This document shows, piece after piece, positions 9,137-17,544 of a DNA stretch of 64,000 bases; within the stretch, counting starts at the first letter, position 1; each line of letters begins with the position of its first letter. The notes under the pieces are model-generated. The model saw only the letters and a list, made by a program, of their open reading frames with translations, searched no databases and was not told where the DNA came from. The position numbers and the translations under genes were made by a program. This stretch comes from Bradyrhizobium sp. Ce-3 (GTDB lineage Bacteria; Pseudomonadota; Alphaproteobacteria; Rhizobiales; Xanthobacteraceae). Location: positions 616,641-680,640 of the forward strand of contig NZ_BQUV01000001.1 in the NCBI RefSeq assembly GCF_022835695.1, read 5' to 3'.

Positions 9137-9694
9137 CTAGTGCTGAAAGCGCGCCGCCGCCGACCTTTCAGGACTGGCCGCCGCGCCATCGTCGCAATCG
9201 CCGATCCTCGTTGCGACGACCATGTCAGTCCGCGGATGCTCGCCGGTGCTGACCTCGTTCAGCTCGGTATAGGCCTCGTCGCTGCGCACGGTGATCACGG
9301 TACTGACCGTGCCCATGTAATCGCAGCGGTGCCCGAAAGTGTACTGATTGCCGATTTTTTCCGGCTTGTCCGAGACGCAGCCTCCGACCGGATCGGGCGA
9401 GAAGGTCGCCTTCATCGCGAATGTCGGGTCGACGCAGCGCGTCGTCTCGGCATTCATCACCCGGTACTTGAAATTCTTGTTCGCGGTCTTGACGACGTCG
9501 AGCGTTCGGATGAAGCGCCACAAGCCCTTGCGGAAGCTCGGACCAGAGAACGATTGATCGCCCTGCGCGGTTTGAGCCGCGGTCCGGCCGTTCGGCGATT
9601 GAGGAGATGGCGTCTGCGCCTGAGCCGTCAGCGCCAACGTCGAGACCATCGTGATGGTCAGTAGCGAACCGGCGATTGCACCACGGAAGTTCAT
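9137..9694 (-). CDS. Secreted DUF3617-like protein, paralogue B
   Basis: This 185-residue protein is a paralogue of the product of 8340-8897. It shares the block FSGPSFRKGLWRFIRTLD and the motifs TRCVDPTFAMKATFS, RCDYMGTVSTVITV, SDEAYTELNEV and a final IGDC. The signal peptide is FRGAIAGSLLTITMVSTLALTAQAQ. The ATG at 9694 has a G-rich Shine-Dalgarno sequence (GGGGGTGGG) directly upstream. A GTG two codons earlier is possible but is worse placed. It differs from paralogue A mainly in a Gln/Thr/Pro-rich linker after the signal peptide and in the C-terminal tail. A DUF3617-like fold is inferred from the GxW and cysteine pattern. The function is unknown. The 239-bp gap downstream shows only a short direct repeat (AAGGCGAACC twice near 9053-9073). 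Confidence 0.74.
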   Translation of the reverse strand: MNFRGAIAGSLLTITMVSTLALTAQAQTPSPQSPNGRTAAQTAQGDQSFSGPSFRKGLWRFIRTLDVVKTANKNFKYRVMNAETTRCVDPTFAMKATFSPDPVGGCVSDKPEKIGNQYTFGHRCDYMGTVSTVITVRSDEAYTELNEVSTGEHPRTDMVVATRIGDCDDGAAASPERSAAARFQH

Positions 9695-10001
9695 TCCCAC
9701 CCCCGATGTTCGCGCAATCTCCGTTCGGGATGCGATCCGGTCAGGCGCTGAAGCAGTCTCTTTGAAAACGACTCAATTACCTCCCACCACTTGCAGGCCA
9801 ATTGTGGCCAGTAAAGGCACGTTGTCGCAGCCGGACAGTCTTCCGCTCAATTCCGTTCCACTGCAGCAAACCTGCAACACCCAGCGCCCGAACCCTGTGC
9901 CGACCTCCGTCGCAGGTTTGACGTTGGAGGCTTTTTTTGCTCATTTAGCGTGAGATATTTCTTCTCAATTACTTAGCCTATCGCTGGACGAGGGGGCACT
10001 G
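9695..10001. other. Intergenic region of 307 bp with a weak plus-strand promoter candidate
   Basis: No gene is evident here. A TTGACG hexamer at 9918-9923, followed 18 nt later by CATTTA at 9942-9947 in an AT-rich stretch, could drive the plus-strand gene starting at 10002. The -10 match is poor. A run of seven T at 9932-9938 lies between the two hexamers. No inverted repeat of note was seen. Confidence 0.35.
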
Positions 10002-10376
10002 ATGCGTATTCGAATTGGCTACATGGTCGCGGGCATTCTGGCTTTGGGCGCAACGCTGTCGGGCAATTCCGCTCCGGCGGCGGCCGCGGATCTCGGCTTG
10101 ATCACCAAGGCACCGGTCGGCACCTGCACCGAGATCGTCTTCACCTGCGAGAATGGCCATCACTATCCGCTGTGCCCGCGCGCCGTGTCGGTCGAGGGCG
10201 AAGTGGTCACGGCCTCGCTGCTCACCGGCCATGGCGGCATCCACGTGCGGCACGTTCCAATGGGCGTCGGCTATCGCTATGCCGGCCGCGGCGTCTGGCT
10301 CGATGGATTCCGGGAAAACGCGCTGCTCAACTTCGGCAAGCACCAGCAGGTCGCCTGCACCATCGCGCACTCCTAA
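10002..10376 (+). CDS. Small secreted protein of unknown function
   Basis: This 124-residue protein has a strong ribosome binding site (GAGGGGGC about 6 nt before the ATG). Its signal peptide (GYMVAGILALGATLSGNSAP) ends in AAAA before DLGLI. The mature protein has three cysteines in a cluster (GTCTEIVFTCENGHHYPLCP) and one near the C-terminus (QQVACTIAHS), suggesting two disulphides. The middle part, with HVRHVPMGVGYRYAGRGVW, is aromatic and glycine-rich. No known family was recognised. The Cys/His spacing (C-x6-C-x7-C) might suggest metal binding, but the export signal makes disulphides more likely. It is transcribed alone. The downstream gene at 10444-10704 is convergent and also encodes a small exported protein. 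Confidence 0.72.
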   Translation: MRIRIGYMVAGILALGATLSGNSAPAAAADLGLITKAPVGTCTEIVFTCENGHHYPLCPRAVSVEGEVVTASLLTGHGGIHVRHVPMGVGYRYAGRGVWLDGFRENALLNFGKHQQVACTIAHS

Positions 10377-10443
10377 GGTACGCGTGCGCTGCGAGCGCTC
10401 CGATTGGAGTGACGCAGCGCACTTCAAGCCGCGAAGTTGCTCA

Positions 10444-10704
10444 TCACCCCTTGGTGCGGAGCACGACGCGCGACGAGCGCGAGAACATATAGGCCTTCGG
10501 ATAGACGTAGACCGGGCAGTGGTCCTGCCACTGGTACAGCTGCCAATTCCATTTCCAGCAGCCGGACTCTATCTGAGGCTCCTGCACGTAATCCAACCGG
10601 TATGGCGGATCGCCAAACGGATAGTCGCCGCATCGTGCTGCCGTTGACGACAGAACGACGATTGAAGCGGCCGCGGCAATGATCACGGAAAATGACTTGC
10701 TCAT
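10444..10704 (-). CDS. Small exported aromatic-rich protein of unknown function
   Basis: This 86-residue protein starts at an ATG at 10704, which is preceded by GAGGGG with 6 nt spacing. An upstream in-frame start at 10746 would add 14 residues but lacks such a site. The first 25 residues form a signal peptide (MSKSFSVIIAAAASIVVLSS then TAARC). The short mature part is rich in Tyr, Trp and Pro (YPFGDPPYRLDYV, GCWKWNWQLYQWQDHCPVYV) with two cysteines. It ends in a basic tail. The family was not recognised. The function is unknown. Confidence 0.65.
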   Translation of the reverse strand: MSKSFSVIIAAAASIVVLSSTAARCGDYPFGDPPYRLDYVQEPQIESGCWKWNWQLYQWQDHCPVYVYPKAYMFSRSSRVVLRTKG

Positions 10705-10802
10705 AACGCCCCTCGATCGAATGACGTGATGGCGCAAGAGTGCCAAATCCGCCGGCCCTTATCAAGGTGCCGTCCGCCCGCACCGCGTGGGCAGCGACCA
10801 TT

Positions 10803-11573
10803 CTAGACGGCGCGATTCTGCGTCGGCGAACGGCCGCCGCCATCGGCAACCAGCACAGCCCCCGTCACGAACGACGCCTCGTCGGAGGCCAGGAATAGGC
10901 AGCACGCCGCGATCTCGGCGGGTTCGGCCATCCGTCCCAAGGCGATCCGTCGTTCGACGCTGCGAAACTCGGTGTCGGGCGTGGTGCCATTCTGGTCCGC
11001 GAGCAATTGCATTTCATAGGCGCTCATCGGCGTCCGCACCCAGCCGGGCGCGACGGCGTTGGCGCGAATCCCGTCAGCACCGTGCGCATAGGCCAGCGAG
11101 CGCGTATAGGCGACCACGGCCGCCTTGCTGGCGGCGTAACTTGCGCTGTCCGGGCTGGCATTGAAGGCGGCAACGGAGGCGACGTTGACGATCGCGCCGC
11201 CGCGCTGCCGCAGCAGCGGCAGCGCCGCGCGGCAGACCCGCATGGTCCCCGTGAGATTGACATCGAGCGTCCTGGCCCAGACCTCGTCGGAGATGCTGGC
11301 GGGCTGATCCGGCACGATCAGGCCGGCGGCGTTGACGACGATGTCGAGCCACGCGCCGCAGGCGGTGACGGCCTTGGCGATGTCGTCCGGACGGGTGACA
11401 TCGCCATGGACCGCCTGACCGCCGCACGCCGCCGCTGCGGCGTGAAGCTCGGCGTCACCGAGGCCGAACAGCACGACGCGCGCGCCGCTCAATGCGAGCA
11501 ACGCCGCCGTGGCCCGGCCGATCCCGGTGGCAGCGCCGGTCACCAGCGCCGTCTTGCCGTCCAGCCGCGGCAT
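10803..11573 (-). CDS. Short-chain dehydrogenase/reductase (SDR)
   Basis: A 256-residue classical SDR, probably an NAD(P)-dependent alcohol or 3-oxoacyl-type oxidoreductase. The cofactor motif TGAATGIGRA lies at about residues 12-21, the NAAG motif follows in the central sheet, and the catalytic Ser and YAASK motif are at about residues 135-155. The C-terminus carries the usual FVTGAVLVADGG segment. It is the last gene of a minus-strand run: aldehyde dehydrogenase, class III aminotransferase, SDR, SDR. A 45-bp palindromic repeat separates it from the SDR upstream. That context suggests it oxidises or reduces an intermediate of amine or amino-alcohol breakdown; the substrate cannot be read from the sequence. 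The Shine-Dalgarno sequence is weak because the gap consists mostly of the repeat. Confidence 0.85.
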   Translation of the reverse strand: MPRLDGKTALVTGAATGIGRATAALLALSGARVVLFGLGDAELHAAAAACGGQAVHGDVTRPDDIAKAVTACGAWLDIVVNAAGLIVPDQPASISDEVWARTLDVNLTGTMRVCRAALPLLRQRGGAIVNVASVAAFNASPDSASYAASKAAVVAYTRSLAYAHGADGIRANAVAPGWVRTPMSAYEMQLLADQNGTTPDTEFRSVERRIALGRMAEPAEIAACCLFLASDEASFVTGAVLVADGGGRSPTQNRAV

Positions 11574-11577
11574 CAGG

Positions 11578-11622
11578 GCATGATCCGGAAAAGTGGAAAC
11601 CGGTTTTCCGAAACGATCATGC
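11578..11622. repeat. 45-bp palindrome-ended intergenic repeat, copy 1
   Basis: The ends are the perfect inverted repeat GCATGATC (11578-11585) and GATCATGC (11615-11622). The inside reads CGGAAAAGTGGAAACCGG then TTTTCCG, which can fold further. A second copy of the same length lies at 34595-34639 in the opposite orientation. Sequences of this kind are widespread between genes in Bradyrhizobium (recalled, not searched). Here it fills the gap between two SDR genes and could form an RNA hairpin in their shared transcript. Confidence 0.8.
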
Positions 11623-12419
11623 TAGGCTCCCCACTGCCGTTCGACGGCAAATCCAGTCTCCGGCAAGGTCGAGCCGCCGTCGACGACGATGGTCTGCCCG
11701 GTGACGTATTTGGCCTCGGTCGAAGCGAGATAGAGCATCGCGCAGGCGATGTCGTCGGCGCTCCCCATGTGCCCCATCGGAATGAAGCGTTCGAGCTTGG
11801 CCTTGTTCTCCGGCGCGCTCATGGTGCCGCGACCCGGCTTCTCGATGAAGCCGGCCTCGACGCCATTGACCGTGATGCCGTCGCGCGCCAGCTCGAATGC
11901 GGCGCCGCGGATGAACGCGTTGACGCCGGCCTTCGCCGCCGAGTAATGCGCGCCGCCGCCCATCGCGACGCGCGCCGACACCGACGATGTCACGAGGATG
12001 CGCCCGAAGCTGGCGGCACGCATGTGCGGAATCGCGGCTTGCGCAAGCCAGATGCTGGCATTGAGATTCAGCGCCAGCGTGTCGTCGAGCCTGGCTTCAT
12101 CGAGCTCTTCGAGCGACGCCCACGGACATCCGCCGGCATTGTGCACGACGATATCGAGTCGGCCATGTTGAACGGCGACACCGTCGACCATTGCACGCAA
12201 GCTGCTACGGTCCAGCCTGTCGAACGGAACGCAGTGCGCCGTCCGGCCATCGGCTGCCAGTTCGCGCGCCAGCGCCTCGGCCAAGTCGAGCGTCCGGTTG
12301 GCAATCACCACGGTCGCGCCGGCTTGCGCGAGGCGCGTCACGATGGCGGCACCGATCCCCCTGCCCCCGCCGGTGACGATGGCAACCCTGCCGTCGAGAT
12401 TGAACGGACGCGGTTGCAT
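11622..12419 (-). CDS. Short-chain dehydrogenase/reductase (SDR)
   Basis: A 265-residue SDR that is not closely similar to its downstream neighbour. It has the cofactor motif TGGGRGIGAA at about residues 16-25, an NAGG motif, the catalytic serine in VTSSVSARV and a YSAAK motif. The end reads YVTGQTIVVDGG. The ATG at 12419 shares one base with the TGA of the upstream aminotransferase (TGATG), so the two are translationally coupled. This rules out longer starts inside the upstream gene. Membership in the amine-catabolic run suggests that it acts on the aldehyde, alcohol or beta-hydroxy intermediate produced there. The exact reaction is unknown. Confidence 0.86.
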   Translation of the reverse strand: MQPRPFNLDGRVAIVTGGGRGIGAAIVTRLAQAGATVVIANRTLDLAEALARELAADGRTAHCVPFDRLDRSSLRAMVDGVAVQHGRLDIVVHNAGGCPWASLEELDEARLDDTLALNLNASIWLAQAAIPHMRAASFGRILVTSSVSARVAMGGGAHYSAAKAGVNAFIRGAAFELARDGITVNGVEAGFIEKPGRGTMSAPENKAKLERFIPMGHMGSADDIACAMLYLASTEAKYVTGQTIVVDGGSTLPETGFAVERQWGA

Positions 12420-13807
12420 CAGACTACTCCCGCGCCGCGCAGCAGATCGATGAACAGCGCGAACACCGCGGTGTGCCTGTCGACGTCGCGCGCCGAGGTC
12501 GCCGGACACATCAGCAGCATGGTGTGGAATGGGGTCACCAGGATGCCCTCGTTCATGTAGAACGCATGCAGCAAGGTCTCGAGATCGGGTTGCCGTCCCG
12601 CGATGACGTCGGCGCCGCTCCGCGGCGGGTGTGGCATGAACATGATCTCGGCGCGCGCGCCGATCTGGGTGACGTGCCAGGGCAGACCGGCCGCCGCGAT
12701 CAGCCGGCGGGCCTCCTGCGCAAGCCAGGTCGCCGTTCCGATCATCCGCTCGTAATTGGCAGAGGTCAGAACCTTCTCCAGCACGGCGCGCATGGTCGCG
12801 ACCGTCAGCGCATTGCCGGCCAGCGTGCCGCCGAAGCCGAGATGCGCGGACTGCCGCTGTCGCGGATTGACGTGAGGCACGAGCTTCCAGAGCCGTTCGG
12901 CGATCTCCTCGCTGAGGCCGAACAGGCCGGTGGGAATACCGCCCGCGATCGCCTTGCCGGCAACGAAGATGTCGGGCTCAAGCCCGTGGCTCTCGGTGTA
13001 ACCGCCCGGTCCGCACGACAGCGTATGCGTCTCGTCGATGATGAGCACCGTGCCGGTGCGGCGGGTCAGTTCGCGGAGCGCTTGGTGAAAACCCGGATCG
13101 ACCGGGATCATGCCGAAATTGGTCATCAGCGGCTCTGTCAGCACGCATGCGACGTCGCCCTGCACCAGCGCCGCCTCGAGCGTCGCGACATCGTTGAACT
13201 CGACCACCCGGCTCACCGCGTCATGATCGATGCCGTTGGGATGGATCATGTTGCGCAGGCCGACGCGACCGTCGCGGATCTCGACATGCGCCTCCTCGAC
13301 GCCGCCATGGTAACAGCCGGAGAACACCAGCACCTTGCGGCGGCCGGTGATCATGCGCGAGATCCGGATCGCGGCGCGGTTGGCGTCGGTCGCCGACGTC
13401 GTCAGCGTCCAGTATTTCGGACCGAAGCGGCGCGATAGCTCAGCGCCGACCCAGAGGCTGTCTTCGGTCGGCAGCATCATGGTCGCGCCACGCTTAAGCT
13501 GCGCCAGCGCGGCCTCCGTCACCGCTTCGGGCGCGTGACCGCACATGCCGCCGGTGTCGCCGAGGCAGAAATCGATGTAGTCGCGGCCGTCGATATCCCT
13601 GATATGCGCGCCCTGAGCCTCCTCGACATAAACCGGGAAGCCGCCGGCCCAGCGCCGCATCCAGTGCGACGGGCCGCCATAGAGATAGTGCTGCCGGCCC
13701 TCCTGCCAGGCCGCCGCCGAGCGGGGGTGCAATACCTGGAAGCGTTCCTGCTCGGCGTCGAGCAATCGGTTCAGAATGCCGGAGCGTTGGGCGGTTGCAG
13801 TCGTCAT
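12419..13807 (-). CDS. Class III PLP-dependent aminotransferase (glutamate-1-semialdehyde mutase-like)
   Basis: A 462-residue class III aminotransferase. Visible hallmarks are YIDFCLGDTGGMCGH near the N-terminus, the cofactor-loop segment TSATDANRAAIRISR, the PLP-nitrogen aspartate in LIIDETHTL, and the Schiff-base lysine in FVAGKAIAGGIPTGL at about residue 285. The sequence is closer to glutamate-1-semialdehyde aminomutase-like transaminases than to the second aminotransferase in this window. The ATG at 13807 overlaps the stop of the aldehyde dehydrogenase gene by 4 bp (ATGA); longer frames to 13999 only read through that gene. With the dehydrogenase it could convert an amine or omega-amino acid to an aldehyde and then an acid. 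The natural amine donor is unknown. Confidence 0.86.
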   Translation of the reverse strand: MTTATAQRSGILNRLLDAEQERFQVLHPRSAAAWQEGRQHYLYGGPSHWMRRWAGGFPVYVEEAQGAHIRDIDGRDYIDFCLGDTGGMCGHAPEAVTEAALAQLKRGATMMLPTEDSLWVGAELSRRFGPKYWTLTTSATDANRAAIRISRMITGRRKVLVFSGCYHGGVEEAHVEIRDGRVGLRNMIHPNGIDHDAVSRVVEFNDVATLEAALVQGDVACVLTEPLMTNFGMIPVDPGFHQALRELTRRTGTVLIIDETHTLSCGPGGYTESHGLEPDIFVAGKAIAGGIPTGLFGLSEEIAERLWKLVPHVNPRQRQSAHLGFGGTLAGNALTVATMRAVLEKVLTSANYERMIGTATWLAQEARRLIAAAGLPWHVTQIGARAEIMFMPHPPRSGADVIAGRQPDLETLLHAFYMNEGILVTPFHTMLLMCPATSARDVDRHTAVFALFIDLLRGAGVV

Positions 13808-15288
13808 AGCGCGATCCAGGCGGTCTTGAGGTCGGTATAGGCGTCGAGCGCGTGCAGCGACTTGTCGCGTCCGAAACCGGATTGCTTGAAGCCGCCGAGC
13901 GGCACCGTGATGTCGGCGCCGCCATAGGCGTTGACGTGCACGACCCCGGCCCTGATGGCGCGCACCATGCGATGCGCCGTCGAGAGGCTTCCGGTCCACA
14001 CTGCGGACGCAAGTCCATAGGGCGTCGCGTTGGCAAGCGTGACGGCATCGTCCTCGCCGTCGAACCGCTTGACCGACAGCACCGGGCCGAACACCTCCTC
14101 GCGCCAGACTTCCATCTCTGGCGTCACCTCGGCGAGGATCGCCGGCGCCATGAAGTTGCCGCCGCTCTCGACCCGGATCTGCTCGCCGCCGACCAGCCGC
14201 GTCGCGCCCTGCGCTTCGGCGCGGGCAACGGCATCCAGGTTCTTGCGCAGCTGCGCCTTGCTCGATATGGCGCCGATATCCGAGGTCAGGTCGAGGGGAT
14301 CGCCGACACGGAGCCTGGCGGTGGCCTCAAGCAGCTCGGCCATGAAGCGATCGTAGACCTTCGACTGCACCAACAGCCGCGAGCCGGCCACGCAGACCTG
14401 GCCCGAATTCCGGAAGATGCCGTTGGCCGAGACCTTGGCCGCATGTTTGATGTCGGGCACATTGGCGAACACGATGTTGGGCGACTTGCCGCCCAGCTCG
14501 AGATGCACGCGCTTCAGGTTCGACCGCGCCGAGCCTTCCAGCAGCCGCCGGCCAACCGCACCCGAGCCGGTGAAGGCCAGCACATCGACGTCCATATGCA
14601 GCGCAAGCGCCTCGCCGGCCGATGCGCCGCGGCCGGTGACGACGTTGAGCACGCCGTCCGGAAGGCCTGCCTCGGTCGCAAGCTCGGCCAGCCGCAGCAA
14701 CGTCAGCGACGCCAGCTCCGGCGGCTTGACCACGACCGAGTTCCCGGCGGCAAGCGCCGGACCGATCTTCCACGCCCCGATCATCAGCGGAAAATTCCAC
14801 GGCACGATCACGCCGACGACGCCGAGCGGCTCGCGATGCACCAGCCCGAGCACGTCAGCCGAGGTCGGCGCAATCTCGCCATACACCTTGTCGATCGCCT
14901 CGGCGTAGTAGCGGATGGTAGCGGCCGCCGACAGCGGTTCGGCCTTGTAGGCCATGCCGATCTCGGTGCCGTTGTCGCGGACGCCGAGCACCGCGATCTC
15001 GAGCGCGCGCTGCTCGATCAGGTCGGCGAACCGCAGCAGCACCTTCTTGCGCTGCGCCGGCGCCGCGCGCGACCAGCTGCCCCGCTCGAAGGCCTGCCGC
15101 GCCTGTTTCACCGCGAGGTCGATATCGGCAGCATCACCGTCGGCGATGGTGGTCAACAGCGTGCCGTCGATCGGCGACTCGACATCGAGCCGCGCCTCGC
15201 TGACGGCTTGTGCCAGCCGGCCGCCGATGAAGAGCTGCTGGGCCGGAACTGCGGCCGAGCGGTACAGATCGATCTGGGCTTGCTGCAT
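13804..15288 (-). CDS. NAD(P)-dependent aldehyde dehydrogenase (PuuC-like)
   Basis: A 494-residue aldehyde dehydrogenase of normal length. It shows VGVIVPWNFPLMIGAWKIGP, FTGSGAVGRRL, the general-base glutamate in LELGGKSPNIVF at about residue 260, and the catalytic cysteine in NSGQVCVAGSR near residue 294. It resembles the PuuC/gamma-aminobutyraldehyde group, which oxidises aldehydes made from diamines and amines. The start at 15288 fits the family length, although its Shine-Dalgarno sequence is weak. It is the first gene of a minus-strand operon with the class III aminotransferase and two SDRs. An 18-bp palindrome at 15376-15393, shared with other units of this island, lies 87 bp upstream. 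The assignment to the aldehyde dehydrogenase family is secure; the substrate is inferred. Confidence 0.9.
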   Translation of the reverse strand: MQQAQIDLYRSAAVPAQQLFIGGRLAQAVSEARLDVESPIDGTLLTTIADGDAADIDLAVKQARQAFERGSWSRAAPAQRKKVLLRFADLIEQRALEIAVLGVRDNGTEIGMAYKAEPLSAAATIRYYAEAIDKVYGEIAPTSADVLGLVHREPLGVVGVIVPWNFPLMIGAWKIGPALAAGNSVVVKPPELASLTLLRLAELATEAGLPDGVLNVVTGRGASAGEALALHMDVDVLAFTGSGAVGRRLLEGSARSNLKRVHLELGGKSPNIVFANVPDIKHAAKVSANGIFRNSGQVCVAGSRLLVQSKVYDRFMAELLEATARLRVGDPLDLTSDIGAISSKAQLRKNLDAVARAEAQGATRLVGGEQIRVESGGNFMAPAILAEVTPEMEVWREEVFGPVLSVKRFDGEDDAVTLANATPYGLASAVWTGSLSTAHRMVRAIRAGVVHVNAYGGADITVPLGGFKQSGFGRDKSLHALDAYTDLKTAWIAL

Positions 15289-15375
15289 GCGAGATCTTGA
15301 TGACGGTGACAAAGTGGCTCCCGAGCGGGAATGCCAGCATGACGCAATCCTCGCCAAATCAAGGCCTTGGCAGCA

Positions 15376-15393
15376 ATCAACCGATAGGTGGAT
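15376..15393. promoter_or_regulatory. Candidate operator 1 of a LuxR-type regulon
   Basis: The sequence ATCAACC-GATA-GGTGGAT is an interrupted palindrome of 18 bp with one arm mismatch. It lies in the divergent gap between the aldehyde dehydrogenase gene and the Tm-1-like gene, so it could serve both. Three related sites lie at 28837, 30570 and 31648. The size and symmetry suit a LuxR-family dimer. Confidence 0.6.
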
Positions 15394-15505
15394 GTCACCG
15401 CGGCCAGCACGCCCATAGCGTGATCCGCACGATGGCCGAGCGCTCCGCCTGCGCTACGCAAACCGGTTGTCACCATCCCTTACGCCTGCCGGCGAGCCGA
15501 AGGTC

Positions 15506-16768
15506 ATGCCTGAAATCACGCAGCCCCGCATTCTTCTGATTGGCACTGGAGACACCAAGGCCGACGAACTGCTGTTCATGAGCGCGTGCATCGCGCGCGC
15601 CGGCGGTAGCACCATCATGATGGACATCAGCGTGCTCGGCGAGCCACCATACCAGGTGGCGCACGACAAGCACGCGGTGGCGGCCGCCGCGTACACCACG
15701 ATCGAAGCGATTGCATCGAGCGGCGACGAGAATTCCGCGATGTCGCTGATGGCAATCGGCGCCGCAAATCTGGCGCGCGAGCTTGCGGCGCGCGATGCCA
15801 TCGACGGCGTGATCGCGATCGGCGGCACCATGGGAACCGACCTTGCGCTCGACGTCGCGCAGGCGCTGCCGCTCGGCCTGCCGAAACTGATCGTCTCGAC
15901 CGTCGCGTTTTCACACCTGATCCCGCCCGAGCGCGTCGCCGCCGATCTGATGATGATCCTGTGGGCCGGCGGCCTGTACGGCCTCAACGGCACCTGCACC
16001 GCCGTGCTGTCGCAAGCCTGCGGCGCGATCGTCGGCGCGGCGAGGAGCGCCATCAGGCCGAGCCAGGACCGGCCGGTCGTTGCGATCACCTCGCTCGGCA
16101 AGAGCTGCCTGCGCTACATGGTGGAGCTGAAGCCGCAGCTCGAGCGGCGCGGCTACGAGGTCGTTGTGTTCCACACCACCGGCATGGGCGGCCGTGCGAT
16201 GGAATCGATCGCGGCGCAAGGCGGCTTTGCCGCGGTGCTCGATCTCTCCTTGCAGGAGGTCGCCAATCAGCTCACCGGCTCGGTGGTCAATTCCGGCGCC
16301 GACCGGCTGGAGAATGCCGGCAGAGCGGGTATTCCGCAGATCGTCGCCCCGGGCGCGATCGACATGGTCGACTTCCCGGCCTGGCTCGGGGTTCCGAAGG
16401 AACTGTCGGATCGGCCGTTCCACGCCCACAACCGATTGCTCGCGTCAGCCACATCAGGCTCCGACGATCGCCGCCGCATCGCGCGTGCGATTGCGGAGAA
16501 GCTGGCCGGCGCCAGCGCACCGGTGGCTTTCGTGCTGCCTGCCGGCGGCATCCAGCAATGGGACCGCGAAGGCGAAGCCCTGCACGATCCCGATGCCCTC
16601 GCCGCCTTCGTCGACGCGATGCGGTCGGCGATCCAGCCACCGGTCGAGCTGCACGAGATCAAGGATCATATCAACAGCGCGGCATTCAATGAGACGGTGC
16701 TCGGCATCTTCGACCGCTGGGTCGCGGCCGGCATCGTTCGCCCCGGCCGCACGACGGCTGCCGCATGA
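15506..16768 (+). CDS. Tm-1-like ATP-binding domain protein (UPF0261)
   Basis: A 420-residue protein of the UPF0261 family, related to the N-terminal ATP-binding half of the tomato Tm-1 resistance protein. The N-terminus has the nucleotide-binding segment ILLIGTGDTKADELLFM. Further blocks are IAIGGTMGTDLAL, VSTVAF, MVDFPAWLG and, in the C-terminal half, VFHTTGMGGRAMESIAAQG. Bacterial members often sit in catabolic gene clusters, but their reaction is not established. The ATG at 15506 is preferred to a TTG at 15467; AAGG lies just upstream. It overlaps the HAD gene by 4 bp (ATGA). Its position across from the aldehyde dehydrogenase, with a shared candidate operator between them, ties it to the amine-catabolic island. 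Confidence 0.82.
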   Translation: MPEITQPRILLIGTGDTKADELLFMSACIARAGGSTIMMDISVLGEPPYQVAHDKHAVAAAAYTTIEAIASSGDENSAMSLMAIGAANLARELAARDAIDGVIAIGGTMGTDLALDVAQALPLGLPKLIVSTVAFSHLIPPERVAADLMMILWAGGLYGLNGTCTAVLSQACGAIVGAARSAIRPSQDRPVVAITSLGKSCLRYMVELKPQLERRGYEVVVFHTTGMGGRAMESIAAQGGFAAVLDLSLQEVANQLTGSVVNSGADRLENAGRAGIPQIVAPGAIDMVDFPAWLGVPKELSDRPFHAHNRLLASATSGSDDRRRIARAIAEKLAGASAPVAFVLPAGGIQQWDREGEALHDPDALAAFVDAMRSAIQPPVELHEIKDHINSAAFNETVLGIFDRWVAAGIVRPGRTTAAA

Positions 16769-17430
16769 CACGGCCGCGCGCCAAGGCACTGGTGCTCGAC
16801 TTCGGCGGCGTGATCTCGAAGACGCTGTTCGAGACCCATGACTTGACCGAGCGCGCGCTTGGGCTCGCACCTTGTACGCTGAAATGGCTCGGGCCGTTCG
16901 CGCCCGACAGCGATCCGCTGTGGACGTCGATGCAACGCGGCGAGATTTCCGAACGCGACTACTGGCTGACCCGCAGCCGCGAGGTCGGGCGCATGGTCGG
17001 CGAGGACTGGCACGACATGGAGACCTTCGTGAAACGCGCGCGCGGCGCCGACCCCGACACCGTGATCCGTCCCGAGGCCGTCCGCGCGATCACCCTCGCC
17101 GCCGATGCCGGGTTCCGGCTTGCGGTCCTCTCGAACGAGCTCGACCTATTCTACGGCGAAGATTTCCGCACCCGCCTTGCCATCCTGAAGCGCTTCGAGA
17201 CCATCGTCGACGCCACCCATACCGGGATCCTGAAACCTGATCCTCGCGCCTATCAAAGCGTGCTGGACGAACTGGCATTGGAGGCAGAGGATTGCGTCTT
17301 CGTCGACGACCAGCGCCGCAACATCGCAGGCGCCGCCGCGTGCAACATGCGCACCGTGCTGTTCGACGTGCGCAGCCCGGCCGCGTCCTACGGCGAGGCG
17401 CTGCGGCATTTCGGGCTGCAATTCGACTAA
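16765..17430 (+). CDS. HAD-superfamily hydrolase
   Basis: A 221-residue HAD phosphatase-type hydrolase. Motif I is LVLDFGGVIS: the nucleophile Asp is present, but the usual second Asp is replaced by Gly, as in several YihX-like HADs. Motif II is the Ser in AVLSNE, motif III the Lys in GILKPDPRAY, and motif IV the DD of VFVDDQRRN. The gene is translationally coupled to the Tm-1-like gene (ATGA overlap), so the two products are made together and probably act in the same pathway. The substrate is unknown. A 44-bp inverted repeat begins one base after the stop codon and may act as a transcription terminator or RNA stabiliser. Confidence 0.85.
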   Translation: MTRPRAKALVLDFGGVISKTLFETHDLTERALGLAPCTLKWLGPFAPDSDPLWTSMQRGEISERDYWLTRSREVGRMVGEDWHDMETFVKRARGADPDTVIRPEAVRAITLAADAGFRLAVLSNELDLFYGEDFRTRLAILKRFETIVDATHTGILKPDPRAYQSVLDELALEAEDCVFVDDQRRNIAGAAACNMRTVLFDVRSPAASYGEALRHFGLQFD

Positions 17431-17431
17431 A

Positions 17432-17475
17432 GCGTTTTCGAGCGAAGTGGGTACCGGTTCGCGTGAAGAAAACGC
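17432..17475. repeat. 44-bp inverted repeat downstream of the HAD gene
   Basis: The arms GCGTTTTC (17432-17439) and GAAAACGC (17468-17475) are perfect complements. The interior, GAGCGAAGTGGGTACCGG then TTCGCGTGAA, shares the AAGTGG-N2-ACCGGTT core with the 45-bp repeats at 11578 and 34595. It is therefore probably a related dispersed intergenic element. A terminator role is possible, but there is no clean T run after it. Confidence 0.75.
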
Positions 17476-17544
17476 GTTAAAACTAGAATCCGGAGTTCCG
17501 TTCCGATTTCATTGGAACGTAAAGGCTCCAGCCGGAGAGCGATC

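Noticed and set aside
13808-13999. N-terminal extension of the class III aminotransferase
   Set aside because: It overlaps the aldehyde dehydrogenase gene in another frame. The 4-bp ATGA overlap at 13804-13807 marks the real start.
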